Source: Acidithiobacillus ferrooxidans ATCC 23270 | GTDB taxonomy: Bacteria; Pseudomonadota; Gammaproteobacteria; Acidithiobacillales; Acidithiobacillaceae | Assembly (NCBI RefSeq): GCF_000021485.1 | Contig: NC_011761.1 | Span: forward strand, 1-64,000 | Reading direction: 5' to 3' | Length of the DNA stretch: 64,000 bases | Shown: in pieces, positions 12,684 through 22,289 of the stretch | Layout of the letters: every line of letters begins with the position of its first letter | Numbering within the stretch: the stretch's first letter is position 1 | Notes under the pieces: generated by a model | Databases searched by the model: none | The model's input: the letters and a program-made list of their open reading frames with translations, nothing else | What the model was told of the DNA's origin: nothing | Position numbers and translations under genes: made by a program

Positions 12684-13118
12684 TTACGGTACGGCCTTCT
12701 TTTCCGTTGATGGCGGACGTCCGCCAAGCCGTCCGTTTTTTCTGGCTGCCTCTGCCTTGGCGGGACTTTTTGATATACCCCCTTTCCGTCCAAGGCTACG
12801 CATCCATGCGGATGCGCCGAGAACCCCCCGCGCCAATGCGGGGACGTACAGATCAGCGTCCAGCCGCGGGAAGCGTAACCCAATGCCATGCCCTTCTATG
12901 ACGATCTCTGCCATGTCTGCGGGGGTGGCATGCTCCATGCCTTGAATCAACGCCGGTGGGATGTGCAGGCCAACGCCGTTGTTCAGCTCGACAACGACTT
13001 TTCCCGTAGGTTGGTCATAGTAGGCGGACACCGCCAGCGGGCCAGCGGCAAGCGTCTCCTGTCCACGCTGATTTGCAGCGTCCCAGTCGCGCTCAAGAAT
13101 TTTGTCTACCTGGTCCAT
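12684..13118 (-). CDS. DUF2442-type small protein
   Basis: A 144-aa soluble protein. The central part ([15 protein letters not shown], then [20 protein letters not shown]) matches the DUF2442 pattern, and the basic Gly/Arg-rich tail ([12 protein letters not shown]) is typical of the longer DUF2442 proteins and may bind nucleic acid. ATG 13118 is chosen because GGAGAGG lies just upstream; a start at 13139 lacks this. It overlaps the preceding DUF4160-like gene by 26 bases. Such pairs are often found together and behave like toxin-antitoxin modules by context, but I know of no proven function. It sits between two copies of minE sequence. Confidence 0.65.
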   Translation of the reverse strand: MDQVDKILERDWDAANQRGQETLAAGPLAVSAYYDQPTGKVVVELNNGVGLHIPPALIQGMEHATPADMAEIVIEGHGIGLRFPRLDADLYVPALARGVLGASAWMRSLGRKGGISKSPAKAEAARKNGRLGGRPPSTEKKAVP

Positions 13119-13335
13119 GGTGCCTCTCCAACTTTCCACAGAATAACGTCAATCGGGATATGCATTCTTCCAAAATGTGACGCATCACCGTTCTGGAAAA
13201 GCCGATATTCTCCCGTAGCTCCGGTGGCCCATCCGGGCAATGCAATATCAATACAGCTCTACAATCTCCTTGTACCACGTGCACATGAAAGGCATCACCC
13301 CCATAATTTTCACCAAGGACGCTTTTTGTTCTCAT
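13093..13335 (-). CDS. DUF4160-like small protein
   Basis: An 80-aa protein. The stretch FHVHVVQGDCRAVL followed by a short helical C-terminus (FSRTVMRHILEECISRL) looks like DUF4160, whose members start with a similar H-x-H and Gly-Asp pattern. The N-terminus is shorter than usual for the family, so it may be truncated. It is translated into the DUF2442 gene by overlap. The two genes are the only content of the segment bounded by the minE repeat; function unknown. Confidence 0.5.
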   Translation of the reverse strand: MRTKSVLGENYGGDAFHVHVVQGDCRAVLILHCPDGPPELRENIGFSRTVMRHILEECISRLTLFCGKLERHHGPGRQNS

Positions 13336-13450
13336 CGTGCCCTATTGGTTCTGGCTTATCGTCAGCAAGTCATCGCATTGACTTACGGGGTTACCACGTC
13401 GGTTTCGGGCCACCGACCTCTTGCTTATAGTTTTTGAGTGGCTGCCGTGC

Positions 13451-13702
13451 TCAGTGCTGATCCGGGAAAAGAACGTTCAATTCCAGCACTTCAAAATCTC
13501 CCCGCCGTTCCATGCTCACCTTGATGTTTTCCTTGTCCACGGGAATGTATTTGGCGATCACCGCCAGGAGTTCTTCCTGCAATGCCGGCAGGAAGTCGGG
13601 ACCGTCGGCATCCCGCTCGTGGGCGAGGATCAGTTTCAGACGATCCTTCGCGACATTGGCGCTCTTTTTGCGGGAACCGAGGAAGTAATCAAGAAAGGAC
13701 AT
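13451..13702 (-). CDS. minE: Cell division topological specificity factor MinE
   Basis: MinE (83 aa) drives pole-to-pole oscillation of MinCD by stimulating the MinD ATPase, leaving midcell free for FtsZ. The N-terminal membrane-targeting helix MSFLDYFLGSRKKSANVAKD and the MinD-contact segment DRLKLILAHER are intact, followed by the dimerisation domain. It starts one base after the minD stop, so the two are co-translated. A longer frame from 13816 runs back into minD and is not used. Residues from PDFLPALQ to SMERRG are repeated in the fragment at 12551-12652. Confidence 0.96.
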   Translation of the reverse strand: MSFLDYFLGSRKKSANVAKDRLKLILAHERDADGPDFLPALQEELLAVIAKYIPVDKENIKVSMERRGDFEVLELNVLFPDQH

Positions 13703-13703
13703 G

Positions 13704-14513
13704 TCAGCCTCCAAAGAGTCGTTTGAAGAACCCCACCTTGACCGGCTGAATAAAGCGCAGGGGGCGCTCTTCACCGAGGAAGCGGGCGACGACGTCCTTA
13801 TAGGCCTCTGCCACATCGCTGTTTTCCATGTGAATGGCGGGTATGCCCTGATTGGAGGCCTGGAGGATCACTTCGGATTCGGGGATCACGCCCAGCAGGG
13901 GGGTGCGCAGCAGCTCCTTCACGTCGCCCAGAGAAAGCATTTCCCCATCCTCGACGCGCTTGGGGGAGTAACGGGTGAGGAGGAGATGCTCCTTCACCGG
14001 TTCCTCCCCCTGTTCCGCCCGCCGCGAGCGGGCGGCGAGAATGCCGAGAATACGGTCGGAATCGCGGACGGAGGAGACTTCCGGATTGGTGACCACAATG
14101 GCTTCGTCGGCATGGTAGAGCGCCATGAGCGCACCCGACTCGATCCCCGCCGGTGAATCGCAAACGATATAGTCGAAATCCTTGCGCAGTTCATCCATGA
14201 CCGCCGTTACCCCTTCGGTGGTCAGGGCATCTTTGTCGCGGGTTTGGGACGTGGGCAGCACGTAGAGGTTCTCACAGCGCTTATCCTTGATGAGCGCCTG
14301 CTGCAATTTGGCCTCGCCCTGGATGACATTGATGAGGTCGTACACGACCCGTCGCTCGCAACCCATGATCAGATCGAGGTTGCGCAGACCCACGTCGAAG
14401 TCGATGACGACGGTACGATAGCCACGCAGGGCGAGGCCGCTGGCAAAGGCGGCGCTGGTGGTGGTTTTGCCGACCCCACCCTTTCCGGAAGTGATGACAA
14501 TGATTTTGGCCAC
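13704..14513 (-). CDS. minD: Septum site-determining ATPase MinD
   Basis: MinD (269 aa) is a ParA-like membrane ATPase that recruits MinC to the cell poles. The deviant Walker A GKGGVGKTT is at residues 10-18, switch DFDVGLRNLDLIMG follows, and the C-terminal FFKRLFGG is the amphipathic membrane-targeting helix. Length is typical. It lies 18 bases after minC and one base before minE, so minCDE form one minus-strand unit continuing from the fdxA/topA/smg/dprA genes. Confidence 0.97.
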   Translation of the reverse strand: MAKIIVITSGKGGVGKTTTSAAFASGLALRGYRTVVIDFDVGLRNLDLIMGCERRVVYDLINVIQGEAKLQQALIKDKRCENLYVLPTSQTRDKDALTTEGVTAVMDELRKDFDYIVCDSPAGIESGALMALYHADEAIVVTNPEVSSVRDSDRILGILAARSRRAEQGEEPVKEHLLLTRYSPKRVEDGEMLSLGDVKELLRTPLLGVIPESEVILQASNQGIPAIHMENSDVAEAYKDVVARFLGEERPLRFIQPVKVGFFKRLFGG

Positions 14514-14531
14514 GGTTCTTTTCTCCAGGAT

Positions 14532-15263
14532 TTATATGTTTAAAGCCGTAATATGCAATTGCTCGTCGCGGCTGTAAATCTGTGCCGCTTTGCCCCAGAG
14601 GGGATAGCCAGGTTCCAGCGTCCGGTAGAGACCCGCGACAGAAACCAGTTCCGCCTCCAGGCTCATGCAAAAAATTCGCGCTGTCTCCTGCCCGTTGACA
14701 CCGGCAAGGGCGCGGCCACGTAAGGGGCCGTATACGTGGATGTTGCCGTCGGCCATGATCTCGGCGCCGGCGTTGACGGCGGCAAGACAGACGAGATCGC
14801 CACCGCGGGCGTAGCTGCGTTGGCCACCGCGTATGGGGTGATCCATAATCAGACCGCCCGGATTTGCGGGGACGGGTTGCGCTGGCGGCGGCGTCTCCGG
14901 TTGCAGGGCGGCGTTACGCTCCTGGCCCCGCAAAACGGGAAGGTGCAGCGCTTGCGCCAGAGCCTGGTGGCCGGGCGCGGCATTACGCAAACCGACCGGG
15001 AACCAGTTGGCGGCGCGCAATACCTCCAGGATTTCGGGCAAAGCCAAAGGCGCTTCTTCGGGTATGGCACTCAGATCCAGGACCACCGGTGCATGGCGAT
15101 GGAAATCGGCGGCCGCTGGGTGGCGACGATGCTCTTCGGCGATGCGTTGGGCGAGCTGCTGTGGATTATTGCTTTCCAGATGGAGGATGGAGAGGGTGAA
15201 AACGCCCCCTGACACGCGTAGGGGTGCGCTGGATTCCGTGCCGGGGGAGCGGGGGTTAGCCAT
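14532..15263 (-). CDS. minC: Septum site-determining protein MinC
   Basis: MinC (243 aa) is the FtsZ polymerisation inhibitor of the Min system. The N-terminal FtsZ-binding domain runs to about residue 105, a Pro-rich linker (PETPPPAQPVP) follows, and the C-terminal beta-helix contains IRGGQRSYARGGDLV and GNIHVYGPLRGRALAG, the MinD-binding signature. The ATG lies inside one end of a perfect 18-base parS-type palindrome (15262-15279), so a bound ParB would cover its ribosome-binding region. fdxA ends 30 bases upstream on the same strand. Confidence 0.95.
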   Translation of the reverse strand: MANPRSPGTESSAPLRVSGGVFTLSILHLESNNPQQLAQRIAEEHRRHPAAADFHRHAPVVLDLSAIPEEAPLALPEILEVLRAANWFPVGLRNAAPGHQALAQALHLPVLRGQERNAALQPETPPPAQPVPANPGGLIMDHPIRGGQRSYARGGDLVCLAAVNAGAEIMADGNIHVYGPLRGRALAGVNGQETARIFCMSLEAELVSVAGLYRTLEPGYPLWGKAAQIYSRDEQLHITALNI

Positions 15264-15279
15264 GTTTCACGTGAAACAT
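15262..15279. promoter_or_regulatory. parS centromere site (ParB binding)
   Basis: ATGTTTCACGTGAAACAT is a perfect palindrome containing the 16-base sequence TGTTTCACGTGAAACA, identical to the near-universal bacterial chromosomal parS consensus. ParB nucleates here for origin segregation. The distance of about 15 kb from dnaN fits the usual clustering of parS near the origin. It lies between fdxA and minC and includes the minC start codon. Confidence 0.93.
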
Positions 15280-15293
15280 CGGCGCGCATCGCT

Positions 15294-15620
15294 TCATGAG
15301 CGTCGCAGCAAAGGGCGCTTGTCGCCCTTGCCATTCCAGGTTTCCGCATCCGGCAAAGCCGCTTTTTTACGGAGGATGACCGGCCAGTCTCGGGCAAGCT
15401 CCGCGTTGATGGCGGTAAAGTCGCGCTGATCGGGCGGTACCTCGTCGTCTGCGAAGATCGCGTCGGCCGGGCACTCGGGCACGCAGGCAGCGCAGTCTAT
15501 ACACTCAACGGGATCGATGACGAGAAAGTTCGGCCCTTCGTGGAAGCACTCCACCGGGCAGACCTCCGCGCAATCGGTATATTTACACTGGATACAGTTT
15601 TCGGTAACGACGTAGGTCAT
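15294..15620 (-). CDS. fdxA: 7Fe-8S ferredoxin FdxA
   Basis: A 108-aa low-potential ferredoxin with one [3Fe-4S] and one [4Fe-4S] cluster, an electron carrier in the cytoplasm. The N-terminal cysteine pattern [18 protein letters not shown] and the second set [12 protein letters not shown] are the standard Azotobacter-type FdxA ligands, with the usual C-terminal extension. The start codon overlaps the topA stop by 4 bases and minC follows, placing it inside the topA-min unit. Confidence 0.93.
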   Translation of the reverse strand: MTYVVTENCIQCKYTDCAEVCPVECFHEGPNFLVIDPVECIDCAACVPECPADAIFADDEVPPDQRDFTAINAELARDWPVILRKKAALPDAETWNGKGDKRPLLRRS

Positions 15621-18172
15621 GAATCGCTGGCACCTTTCGCGGCGCGTTTACGGGATGGGGAGGTCTTGCCTTCGCCGGCTGACGGGCCCCTGGCTTTGGA
15701 AGCGGCGGGTTTTTTTGCCGCGGCGCTCGTCGTTTTGGCTTTCGCGGTTTTTTGGGCGGCAACCGCCGTGGCTTCCGTGGCCGGTTTTTTGGCCGTTTTC
15801 GCTGTGGTTTTGCGGGCGGGAGCAGCCTTCTTGGCCGGGGGCGCGCGCTTTTCGCGGGGCGGCGGCGGGCTGTATCCGGGCAGCAGGGCGGCGATTTCCG
15901 CGTCGCTGGCGTTTGCCGGGAAGTGGAAAGCACATTCGCTCTGCGGGCAGGCAAGCTGCTCTCCCAGCCGCTTGCCGCTTTTCTCGATCATGATGGGCCA
16001 GCCGCAACGCGGACAGGGCCGTGCCACCGGTGGTCCCCAGACGGCGTAAGTGCATTTGGGGTAGGTATTGCAGGAATAAAAAACCTTGCCGTAGCGGCTG
16101 CGTTTTTCGACCAGTTCGCCCTCACCGCACTGGGGACAGGTGACGCCCGATGACTTGGGCTGGGTCAGTGGTTCGATATGTTTACATTCCGGATAGCCGC
16201 TGCAGGAGATGAAACGCCCATAACGCCCGGTTTTGTACACCAACGGCTTGCCACAATCGGGACAATCGCGGCCTACGGGTTCGGCGGGTTCGCGCGGCCC
16301 GTCTACCGGACGGGTATAGTTGCATTCGGGATAACCGGAACAGGCCACGAAACGCCCATGGCGCCCGAGGCGCAGGAATAAGGGCTTGCCACATTGGGGG
16401 CAGGCTTCCTCCAGCGCCTCACTGGTCGCTTCGGCGCGGCTGACGTTGGCTTTTTCGTCGAGCAGCGCGCGGAAGGGGCTCCAGAACGCACTGAGGACGG
16501 GTTGCCATTGCTTTTCGCCGCGGGAGACGGCGTCCAGTTCATCTTCCATGCTGGCGGTGAAGCCGTAGTCCACATATCGTTCAAAGTGGTTGATCAGGAA
16601 CCGGCCGACTACCCGGCCGAGGTCGGTAGGATGGAATCGGCGCTGCTCGACGGCGACGTATTCGCGGTTCTGCAGAGTCTGAATGATGCTGGCGTAGGTG
16701 GATGGTCGGCCGATACCGTGGGCTTCCAGGGTTTTGACCAGGGTGGCGTCGCTGTAACGAGGAGGGGGCTCGGTAAAGTGCTGTTCGGGATCGATGCCGA
16801 GCACCAGAGGTTCATCGCCGACATCGAGGGGCGGCAGGATGCGGTTGCTCTCATCCTCGTCGCCGTCGTCCTTGCCTTCCTGATAGACGGCCATGAAGCC
16901 GGGAAAGGTCACCGTGGAGCCGTTGGCGCGCAGGGTCCAGTGTGTCCCGGCATCCATATCCACGGCGACGAGATCGAGGCGGGCCGGCGCCATCTGGCAG
17001 GCAATGCTGCGCTTCCAGACCAGATCGTACAGGCGCCAGAGATCGCGTTCCAGCACCCCCTGGAGGGATTCCGGGGTGCGCGCGATGTCCGTAGGACGGA
17101 TGGCTTCGTGCGCTTCCTGGGCGTTCTTGGTTTTGGTCTTGTAGCGGCGCGGCGTCTCGGGGACAAATTCGCTGCCGTAGTAGCCATCGATAAAAGTACG
17201 GATCGAGGCAATGGCCTCCTCGGCGAGATTGACGGCATCGGTACGCATATAACTGATGAGGCCCACGGTCTCGTTGCCGATATTGATGCCTTCATAAAGC
17301 TGTTGGGCAACGCGCATGGTCCGGCTGGCGTTGAAGCCGAGCTTGCGCGACGCTTCCTGCTGCAGAGTGGAGGTGGTGAAGGGCGCGGCCGGCTGGCGTT
17401 GCCGGCTTTTGCGCTCCACTTCCCGGACCCGCAGTGCCTGGCGACCGAGGTCGTCTTCCATGCCGCTACGAATGGCCTGGGCCTGGTCACCGTCGGCGAT
17501 GTCGAACTGTTCGAGCTTTTTATTCTGCCAGTGGGTCAGGCGGCCGGTGAACGCGCTGCCCGCGTGTTGCAGGCGGCTGGCGATGGTCCAGTATTCGCGG
17601 CTGACGAAGGCCTCGATTTCGTTTTCGCGCTCACAGATCAGGCGCAGGGCGGCACTTTGTACCCGTCCCGCGGAGAGCCCCGGACGCACCTTGCGCCAGA
17701 GCAGCGGTGACAGGTTGAAGCCCACCAGATAATCGAGGGCGCGGCGCGCCTGCTGGGCGTTGACCAGATCCATGGCGATTTCGCGGGGATGGGCAATGGC
17801 CTCCTGCACGGCTTTTTTGGTGATTTCATGAAAGACCACGCGTTGCGTCGGCTTGTCGCCGAGCAGCTGGCGTTCGCGCAAGAGCTCCACCAGGTGCCAG
17901 GAGATGGCCTCGCCTTCGCGATCCGGATCGGTGGCGAGCCATAGTTTATCGGCACCGCGCAGGGCCTTGGCGATGGCGTCCACATGGCGCTCGTTGCGCT
18001 CGATGGGGGTGTAGCGCATGGCGAAATCATGCTCCGTATCCACGGCGCCCTCTTTGGGCTGCAGATCACGGACATGGCCGTAGGACGCAAGGACCTGAAA
18101 ATCGTCCCCCAGATATTTCTGGATGGTCTTGGCTTTTGCCGGTGATTCTACGATAACGAGCTGGTGTGCCAT
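15617..18172 (-). CDS. topA: DNA topoisomerase I
   Basis: Type IA topoisomerase (851 aa) that relaxes negative supercoils. The Toprim domain opens with [17 protein letters not shown] and contains [12 protein letters not shown]; the catalytic tyrosine is near residue 308 in [12 protein letters not shown]. Four C-terminal zinc-ribbon repeats (such as [13 protein letters not shown] and [13 protein letters not shown]) follow. The last roughly 80 residues are a Lys/Ala/Pro-rich histone-H1-like tail, probably disordered and DNA binding. It is flanked by smg and fdxA on the same strand. Confidence 0.96.
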   Translation of the reverse strand: MAHQLVIVESPAKAKTIQKYLGDDFQVLASYGHVRDLQPKEGAVDTEHDFAMRYTPIERNERHVDAIAKALRGADKLWLATDPDREGEAISWHLVELLRERQLLGDKPTQRVVFHEITKKAVQEAIAHPREIAMDLVNAQQARRALDYLVGFNLSPLLWRKVRPGLSAGRVQSAALRLICERENEIEAFVSREYWTIASRLQHAGSAFTGRLTHWQNKKLEQFDIADGDQAQAIRSGMEDDLGRQALRVREVERKSRQRQPAAPFTTSTLQQEASRKLGFNASRTMRVAQQLYEGINIGNETVGLISYMRTDAVNLAEEAIASIRTFIDGYYGSEFVPETPRRYKTKTKNAQEAHEAIRPTDIARTPESLQGVLERDLWRLYDLVWKRSIACQMAPARLDLVAVDMDAGTHWTLRANGSTVTFPGFMAVYQEGKDDGDEDESNRILPPLDVGDEPLVLGIDPEQHFTEPPPRYSDATLVKTLEAHGIGRPSTYASIIQTLQNREYVAVEQRRFHPTDLGRVVGRFLINHFERYVDYGFTASMEDELDAVSRGEKQWQPVLSAFWSPFRALLDEKANVSRAEATSEALEEACPQCGKPLFLRLGRHGRFVACSGYPECNYTRPVDGPREPAEPVGRDCPDCGKPLVYKTGRYGRFISCSGYPECKHIEPLTQPKSSGVTCPQCGEGELVEKRSRYGKVFYSCNTYPKCTYAVWGPPVARPCPRCGWPIMIEKSGKRLGEQLACPQSECAFHFPANASDAEIAALLPGYSPPPPREKRAPPAKKAAPARKTTAKTAKKPATEATAVAAQKTAKAKTTSAAAKKPAASKARGPSAGEGKTSPSRKRAAKGASDS

Positions 18173-18175
18173 GGG

Positions 18176-18616
18176 TCAGTGGAGAATCCGTGCGCCGTCA
18201 TTGCCCAGCAGGGCATCGACCCAGAAGGCCTCGGGACCGGGGTCGTTGGCCATCACCATGAAGGTCACCCAGTCGAGGGTTTCGAGATCGGTGTCGTCCA
18301 GTTCCAGGGCGAGCAGGCGATCGATAATGCGTTCACGCATGGCGCCGTTGATGACACCAAGCCGCTCCCAGTCGTGTAACTGCCCGCGGGCGGCCACCGA
18401 AAGACTTTGCTGTTCGTAGGGATGGTAGGCGCGCAGAGAGCGGGGGCTGGTCGCCTCTTGCTCCTCTACCGCAAAGCCTTCCATCCAGTCGAGGGCACGC
18501 TGAATATCGCCGTCGGCAAAACCGACAGCACGCAAATGCTCTTCAACCATGTCGTCGTTGTCGTCTTCGTCGAGATGGTCGAGCAAATAACTGATGATAT
18601 CTATGACGTCTTCCAT
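18176..18616 (-). CDS. smg: Smg family protein (DUF494)
   Basis: A 146-aa protein of the DUF494/Smg family, of unknown molecular function, almost always found between dprA and topA in proteobacteria. The start MEDVIDIISYLLDHL with the acidic stretch after it and the segment ALDWMEG are family features. It lies 9 bases after dprA and 3 bases before topA, so it is co-transcribed with both. Confidence 0.9.
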   Translation of the reverse strand: MEDVIDIISYLLDHLDEDDNDDMVEEHLRAVGFADGDIQRALDWMEGFAVEEQEATSPRSLRAYHPYEQQSLSVAARGQLHDWERLGVINGAMRERIIDRLLALELDDTDLETLDWVTFMVMANDPGPEAFWVDALLGNDGARILH

Positions 18617-18625
18617 ACCTTGGCC

Positions 18626-19723
18626 TTAGGAAACAGGTGGGAGGCGACAGAAACGGCCGCCGGGACAGGCCGCGAGGTAACCTTGTAATTCCATGTCCAA
18701 GAGGATGGCCGAAAGCTCGGTCAGCGTCAATCCGCAGCGGTTGGCGATCTGTTCCGGGGCGAGGGGGTCGAAATCCATGGCGGCCCAGACTCTGGCCTGG
18801 GCCGGATCTTCCGGCTGCCAGTCTGCTGCGGGTGCCATCGCCTGAGCGTTCCGCAACACGGCGTACAGGGGACCGAGTTCGCTGAGCACGTCCTCGGCAC
18901 TCTCGACCAGTTTGGCGCCGTCGCGGATGAGGCGGTGCGGGCCGCGCGACAGCGGCGAGTGGATGGAGCCGGGGATGGCAAAAACTTCGCGGCCCTGGTC
19001 CATCGCCAGACGGGCGGTGATCAGTGAGCCGCTGCCCTCAGCGGCCTCGACCACCAGTACACCCAGGCTGAGGCCGCTGATGATGCGGTTGCGGCGGGGG
19101 AAGAGGCCACTGCGCGGGCCGGTATCGGGGGGCTGTTCGCTGAGGATGAGACCCTGTCCGGCAATCTGGCGGGCAAGCTGCAGGTGGCTGCGCGGGTAGA
19201 TGAGATCGGCGCCGGTCCCGAGCACGGCGACGGTGCCGCTGTTCAGCGCGCCGCGATGGGCGGCGGCATCGATGCCGAGGGCCAGACCGCTGCTGATGAT
19301 CAGGCCCGCCTCGCCCAGATTTCTGGCGAAGGCTTCGGCCGTCGCGACACCGCTCGCGGTGGGGCTGCGGCTGCCGACGATCGCCAGCATGGCCTGGTTC
19401 AGGCAGGCGCGCTGTCCGCGTAAATAGAGCAGCAGGGGCGGGTCGGAGATATGGCGTAGCAACGGCGGGTAGTCGCTGTCCGTCCAGCGACAGAGGTCGG
19501 TATCGGGACTTTCCAGCCAGCGCCGGTCTGCGGGCGTGAGAACGTCCTCGGGCGCCTTCTGCAGAGCGGCGATTTGCGCCGCCTGCAAACCAAGGCCCTG
19601 CAGGGCGCCGGCACCGGTTTGAAAACAGCGATCCACCGCACCGAAGCGCTCCAGAAGGGCACGTTGGCGGATCGGGCCGAGGCCGGCGATCCGACCGAGG
19701 GCGAGCCAGGCCCGGTCGGTCAC
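18626..19723 (-). CDS. dprA: DNA processing protein DprA
   Basis: DprA (365 aa) binds incoming single-stranded DNA and loads RecA during natural transformation. The Rossmann-like core shows AIVGSRSPTASG, SSGLALGIDAAAHRGAL and LSEQPPDTGP, and the FPRRNRIISGLS motif is the family signature. An N-terminal helix-hairpin-helix-like part and a C-terminal winged-helix (about 300-365) complete it. ATG overlaps the stop of the upstream LysM gene (ATGA). Its presence suggests DNA uptake is possible, but no other competence gene is seen here. Confidence 0.95.
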   Translation of the reverse strand: MTDRAWLALGRIAGLGPIRQRALLERFGAVDRCFQTGAGALQGLGLQAAQIAALQKAPEDVLTPADRRWLESPDTDLCRWTDSDYPPLLRHISDPPLLLYLRGQRACLNQAMLAIVGSRSPTASGVATAEAFARNLGEAGLIISSGLALGIDAAAHRGALNSGTVAVLGTGADLIYPRSHLQLARQIAGQGLILSEQPPDTGPRSGLFPRRNRIISGLSLGVLVVEAAEGSGSLITARLAMDQGREVFAIPGSIHSPLSRGPHRLIRDGAKLVESAEDVLSELGPLYAVLRNAQAMAPAADWQPEDPAQARVWAAMDFDPLAPEQIANRCGLTLTELSAILLDMELQGYLAACPGGRFCRLPPVS

Positions 19724-20769
19724 CCGTTCCCTGCGGAGCTGTCGCTGGCCGTTACGGGACTCGGACTGGCCAGATGGTCACCTACCTGGATGCCACGCGT
19801 CGCCGTGGTAATCACCGCGTAGGAGACGGTGGGAAAGACCCGGAACAGCATCACACTGCCCACCTTCTGGGGTGGCAGGGCGAAGGTTTTGCCGGTCACG
19901 GCATTTTTCGTCGTTTCCGCGGCTCTTTCAATCTGTAGTACGTTGCCGTCGCGTAGACCGTCTTCCCGGCCCTGGTCCACGATAACCACCTGACCCACCA
20001 TGATTTCGGGATAATCACTCATCTTGGCGATGATGTGAGCCTTCACCGGGTGGGAGGGGGCGCTGGGGAAGTAGTGGGGTACAACGCTCTTCGTGGCGGG
20101 TATCAGCCGGTCGCCCAGCGAGATTTCCTTCAGGGCGTTGGTGATTTCCATGGCGGCGTGGGCGCCATTGCGACGCACGACGGCGCTGCCCAGATCGCGG
20201 AGTGCATAACCGACGGCATTTTTGCGGCCGGGACGATAGAGCTCCGGCCCGAGGGCGACAATCTGGTAATGGGCACCAACGGGCGCATGTGCCAGACCGG
20301 AGGCATAGAGTTTGTCGCCGACCGCGTAGACGATATGCTCACTGGCGCTGGCGGCAAGATAAGGCAGTTGGTCGTAAGCCTTCTTGCTGGCGATGACACC
20401 GGGGTTGCCGAGAAAAGGCATGACCTCGCCGCGTGCGACCGTGGGCAGGGGCTCCGCGGTCATTTGAGGATGCAGCGCGATCACACGGAGTTCCGGCTGG
20501 CCGCCCGGCCCGCGGGTGATCACGACGCGGTCGCCCGGATAGATCAGGTTGGGGTTTTTGATGTAGGTATTCCGGTGCCATAGCCGCGGCCATTCCCAAG
20601 GGTTTTTGAGAAAATGTGCGGCAATACCCCAGAGGGTATCTCCACGTTTGACGGTGTAGCTGTGCGCAGTGCGCAACAGTGTGCCGGACGGCGCCGCCTG
20701 CGCCATTACCGGGGCCATGGCGCAGAGGCCGAGACAAAATAGGGTGTTGCGCCAGATGTTCTTCTGCAT
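19720..20769 (-). CDS. LysM-domain secreted protein
   Basis: A 349-aa exported protein with a signal peptide ([15 protein letters not shown]) and one LysM domain at about residues 37-86 ([17 protein letters not shown]), a peptidoglycan-binding module. The rest is a conserved domain without a name that I recall, found in LysM proteins encoded next to dprA in many beta- and gammaproteobacteria. ATG 20769 is used because GGAG lies upstream and the signal peptide starts there; an in-frame extension to 20928 would run over the def start. First gene of the long minus-strand unit and divergent from def. Confidence 0.85.
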   Translation of the reverse strand: MQKNIWRNTLFCLGLCAMAPVMAQAAPSGTLLRTAHSYTVKRGDTLWGIAAHFLKNPWEWPRLWHRNTYIKNPNLIYPGDRVVITRGPGGQPELRVIALHPQMTAEPLPTVARGEVMPFLGNPGVIASKKAYDQLPYLAASASEHIVYAVGDKLYASGLAHAPVGAHYQIVALGPELYRPGRKNAVGYALRDLGSAVVRRNGAHAAMEITNALKEISLGDRLIPATKSVVPHYFPSAPSHPVKAHIIAKMSDYPEIMVGQVVIVDQGREDGLRDGNVLQIERAAETTKNAVTGKTFALPPQKVGSVMLFRVFPTVSYAVITTATRGIQVGDHLASPSPVTASDSSAGNG

Positions 20770-20851
20770 GAATGATCTCCGCCGGACTTCCGCAGGGCAT
20801 AGTATTAGTTCAAGATACGATTTTTGCCGGATTGCAATAATTGGTGACGAA

Positions 20852-21355
20852 ATGCCCCTTTTGAAGATACTGGAGATTCCTGACGCACGCCTCAAGGACG
20901 TGGCTCGACCCATAGCCAGGGTGGACAAACAGATTCAGCAGCTTGCCGACGATATGGCGGAGACCATGTATGATGCCCCGGGTATCGGTCTCGCCGCGCC
21001 ACAGGTGGCCGCTGGCCACCGGCTGATTGTCGTGGATGTTTCGGAAAATCGCAACGATCTGCTGACCCTGCTGAATCCGGAAATCATCGCGCGCACCGGT
21101 GAGGAGGAGATGAAGGAGGGTTGTCTGTCGGTGCCAGGGGTGCTGGAAACGGTGCGCCGCGCCGAAAAGGTGACGGTACGCGCCACCACGGTACAGGGCA
21201 AAACCGTTGAATTGGAGGCCGACGGTCTGCTGGCGGTTTGCCTGCAGCACGAGATCGACCATCTCGACGGCACGCTTTTTATCGACCATCTGTCCCGCCT
21301 CAAGCAAAGTCTGATTCGCCGTAAGGCGGAAAAAAGGGTGCGGCTCGGTGACTGA
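20852..21355 (+). CDS. def: Peptide deformylase
   Basis: A 167-aa metalloenzyme that removes the formyl group from nascent N-terminal methionine. All three motifs are present: [13 protein letters not shown] (metal-binding Cys) and QHEIDHLDG (two metal-binding His and the catalytic Glu). ATG 20852 is chosen by alignment with the family start [11 protein letters not shown]; upstream in-frame sequence belongs to the LysM leader region. It overlaps fmt by 8 bases, the usual def-fmt pairing. Confidence 0.97.
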   Translation: MPLLKILEIPDARLKDVARPIARVDKQIQQLADDMAETMYDAPGIGLAAPQVAAGHRLIVVDVSENRNDLLTLLNPEIIARTGEEEMKEGCLSVPGVLETVRRAEKVTVRATTVQGKTVELEADGLLAVCLQHEIDHLDGTLFIDHLSRLKQSLIRRKAEKRVRLGD

Positions 21356-22289
21356 AAAACAGCGCATTGTTTTTGCCGGGACACCGGAGTTTGCACGCAT
21401 CACCCTCGCCGAACTGCGGCAAGGTCCGGAAGCCGTCGTCGGAGTGTTTACACAGCCGGATCGCCCGGCGGGCCGAGGGCGGACGTTGCAAGCCAGCCCG
21501 GTCAAGCAGGAGGCTCTGGCCGCAGGCATTCCTGTTTTTCAGCCGGAATCCTGTAAAACGGGCGAGGCCCTGGAATTGCTCCGGAGCCTGGCGCCGGATC
21601 TGCTGATCGTCGTGGCCTACGGTCAGATTCTTCCTCAAGCGATACTGGCCTTGCCGACGCGCGGCGCCATCAACGTGCATGCCAGCCTTCTGCCGGCCTG
21701 GCGCGGCGCGGCGCCTATCGCCCGGGCCATCGCGGCGGGCGACAAAGAAAGCGGTGTCGCCATCATGCAGATGGAGGCCGGGCTCGACTCCGGCCCGGTG
21801 CTATGGGAGGAGCGCCTGCCCATCGCAGCTGACGACACGGCGGCCAGCCTGCACGACCGTTTGGCACGGTTGGGTGGCAAGGCTTTGCGTCACGTCCTGG
21901 ACGATCTCTGGGCGGAGCGGCTCAAACCCGTACCTCAGGACCCCGCGCTGGTGACCTATGCCCACAAGCTGAAGAAGGAGGAGGCCCTGCTCGACTGGCG
22001 GCTTCCTGCAGCGACGCTGGAGCGTCTGGTGCGGGCGTTCAATCCCAGTCCGGTCGCCCATACGCTTTTTCGCGACAAGGGCCTGCGGGTCTGGCAGGCG
22101 CGGGTGCTGGGCGCCGGAGGTGATCAGGCGCCCGGCAGCATCAGCGCCGTGGAAAAGGACGGGGTGGTGGTGACCTGTGGTGAGGATCGATTGCAGTTGC
22201 TGGCGGTTCAGCCTGCAGGTAAGGGAGTGCTCAGTGGCAGTGACTTCGCCCGCGGTTATCGCCCACAGGTCGGTGAAGTACTGGGATGA
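21348..22289 (+). CDS. fmt: Methionyl-tRNA formyltransferase
   Basis: A 313-aa enzyme that formylates initiator Met-tRNA using 10-formyltetrahydrofolate. The N-terminal formyltransferase domain shows FAGTPEFA, the active-site region [17 protein letters not shown] and the Asp in [12 protein letters not shown]; the C-terminal OB-like domain binds tRNA. GTG 21348 is the start, in the overlap with def. The stop overlaps the start of rsmB, so def-fmt-rsmB are translationally coupled. Confidence 0.97.
   Translation: MTEKQRIVFAGTPEFARITLAELRQGPEAVVGVFTQPDRPAGRGRTLQASPVKQEALAAGIPVFQPESCKTGEALELLRSLAPDLLIVVAYGQILPQAILALPTRGAINVHASLLPAWRGAAPIARAIAAGDKESGVAIMQMEAGLDSGPVLWEERLPIAADDTAASLHDRLARLGGKALRHVLDDLWAERLKPVPQDPALVTYAHKLKKEEALLDWRLPAATLERLVRAFNPSPVAHTLFRDKGLRVWQARVLGAGGDQAPGSISAVEKDGVVVTCGEDRLQLLAVQPAGKGVLSGSDFARGYRPQVGEVLG

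Noticed and set aside
12548-12889. 113-codon minus-strand frame ending in MinE-like sequence
   Set aside because: The upstream two thirds are an out-of-frame reading of the DUF2442 gene; only the last part is real minE-derived sequence, annotated as a pseudogene.
13276-13281. CACGTG in the DUF4160-like gene as a third parS
   Set aside because: The flanks lack the GTT/AAC arms, so it does not fit parS.
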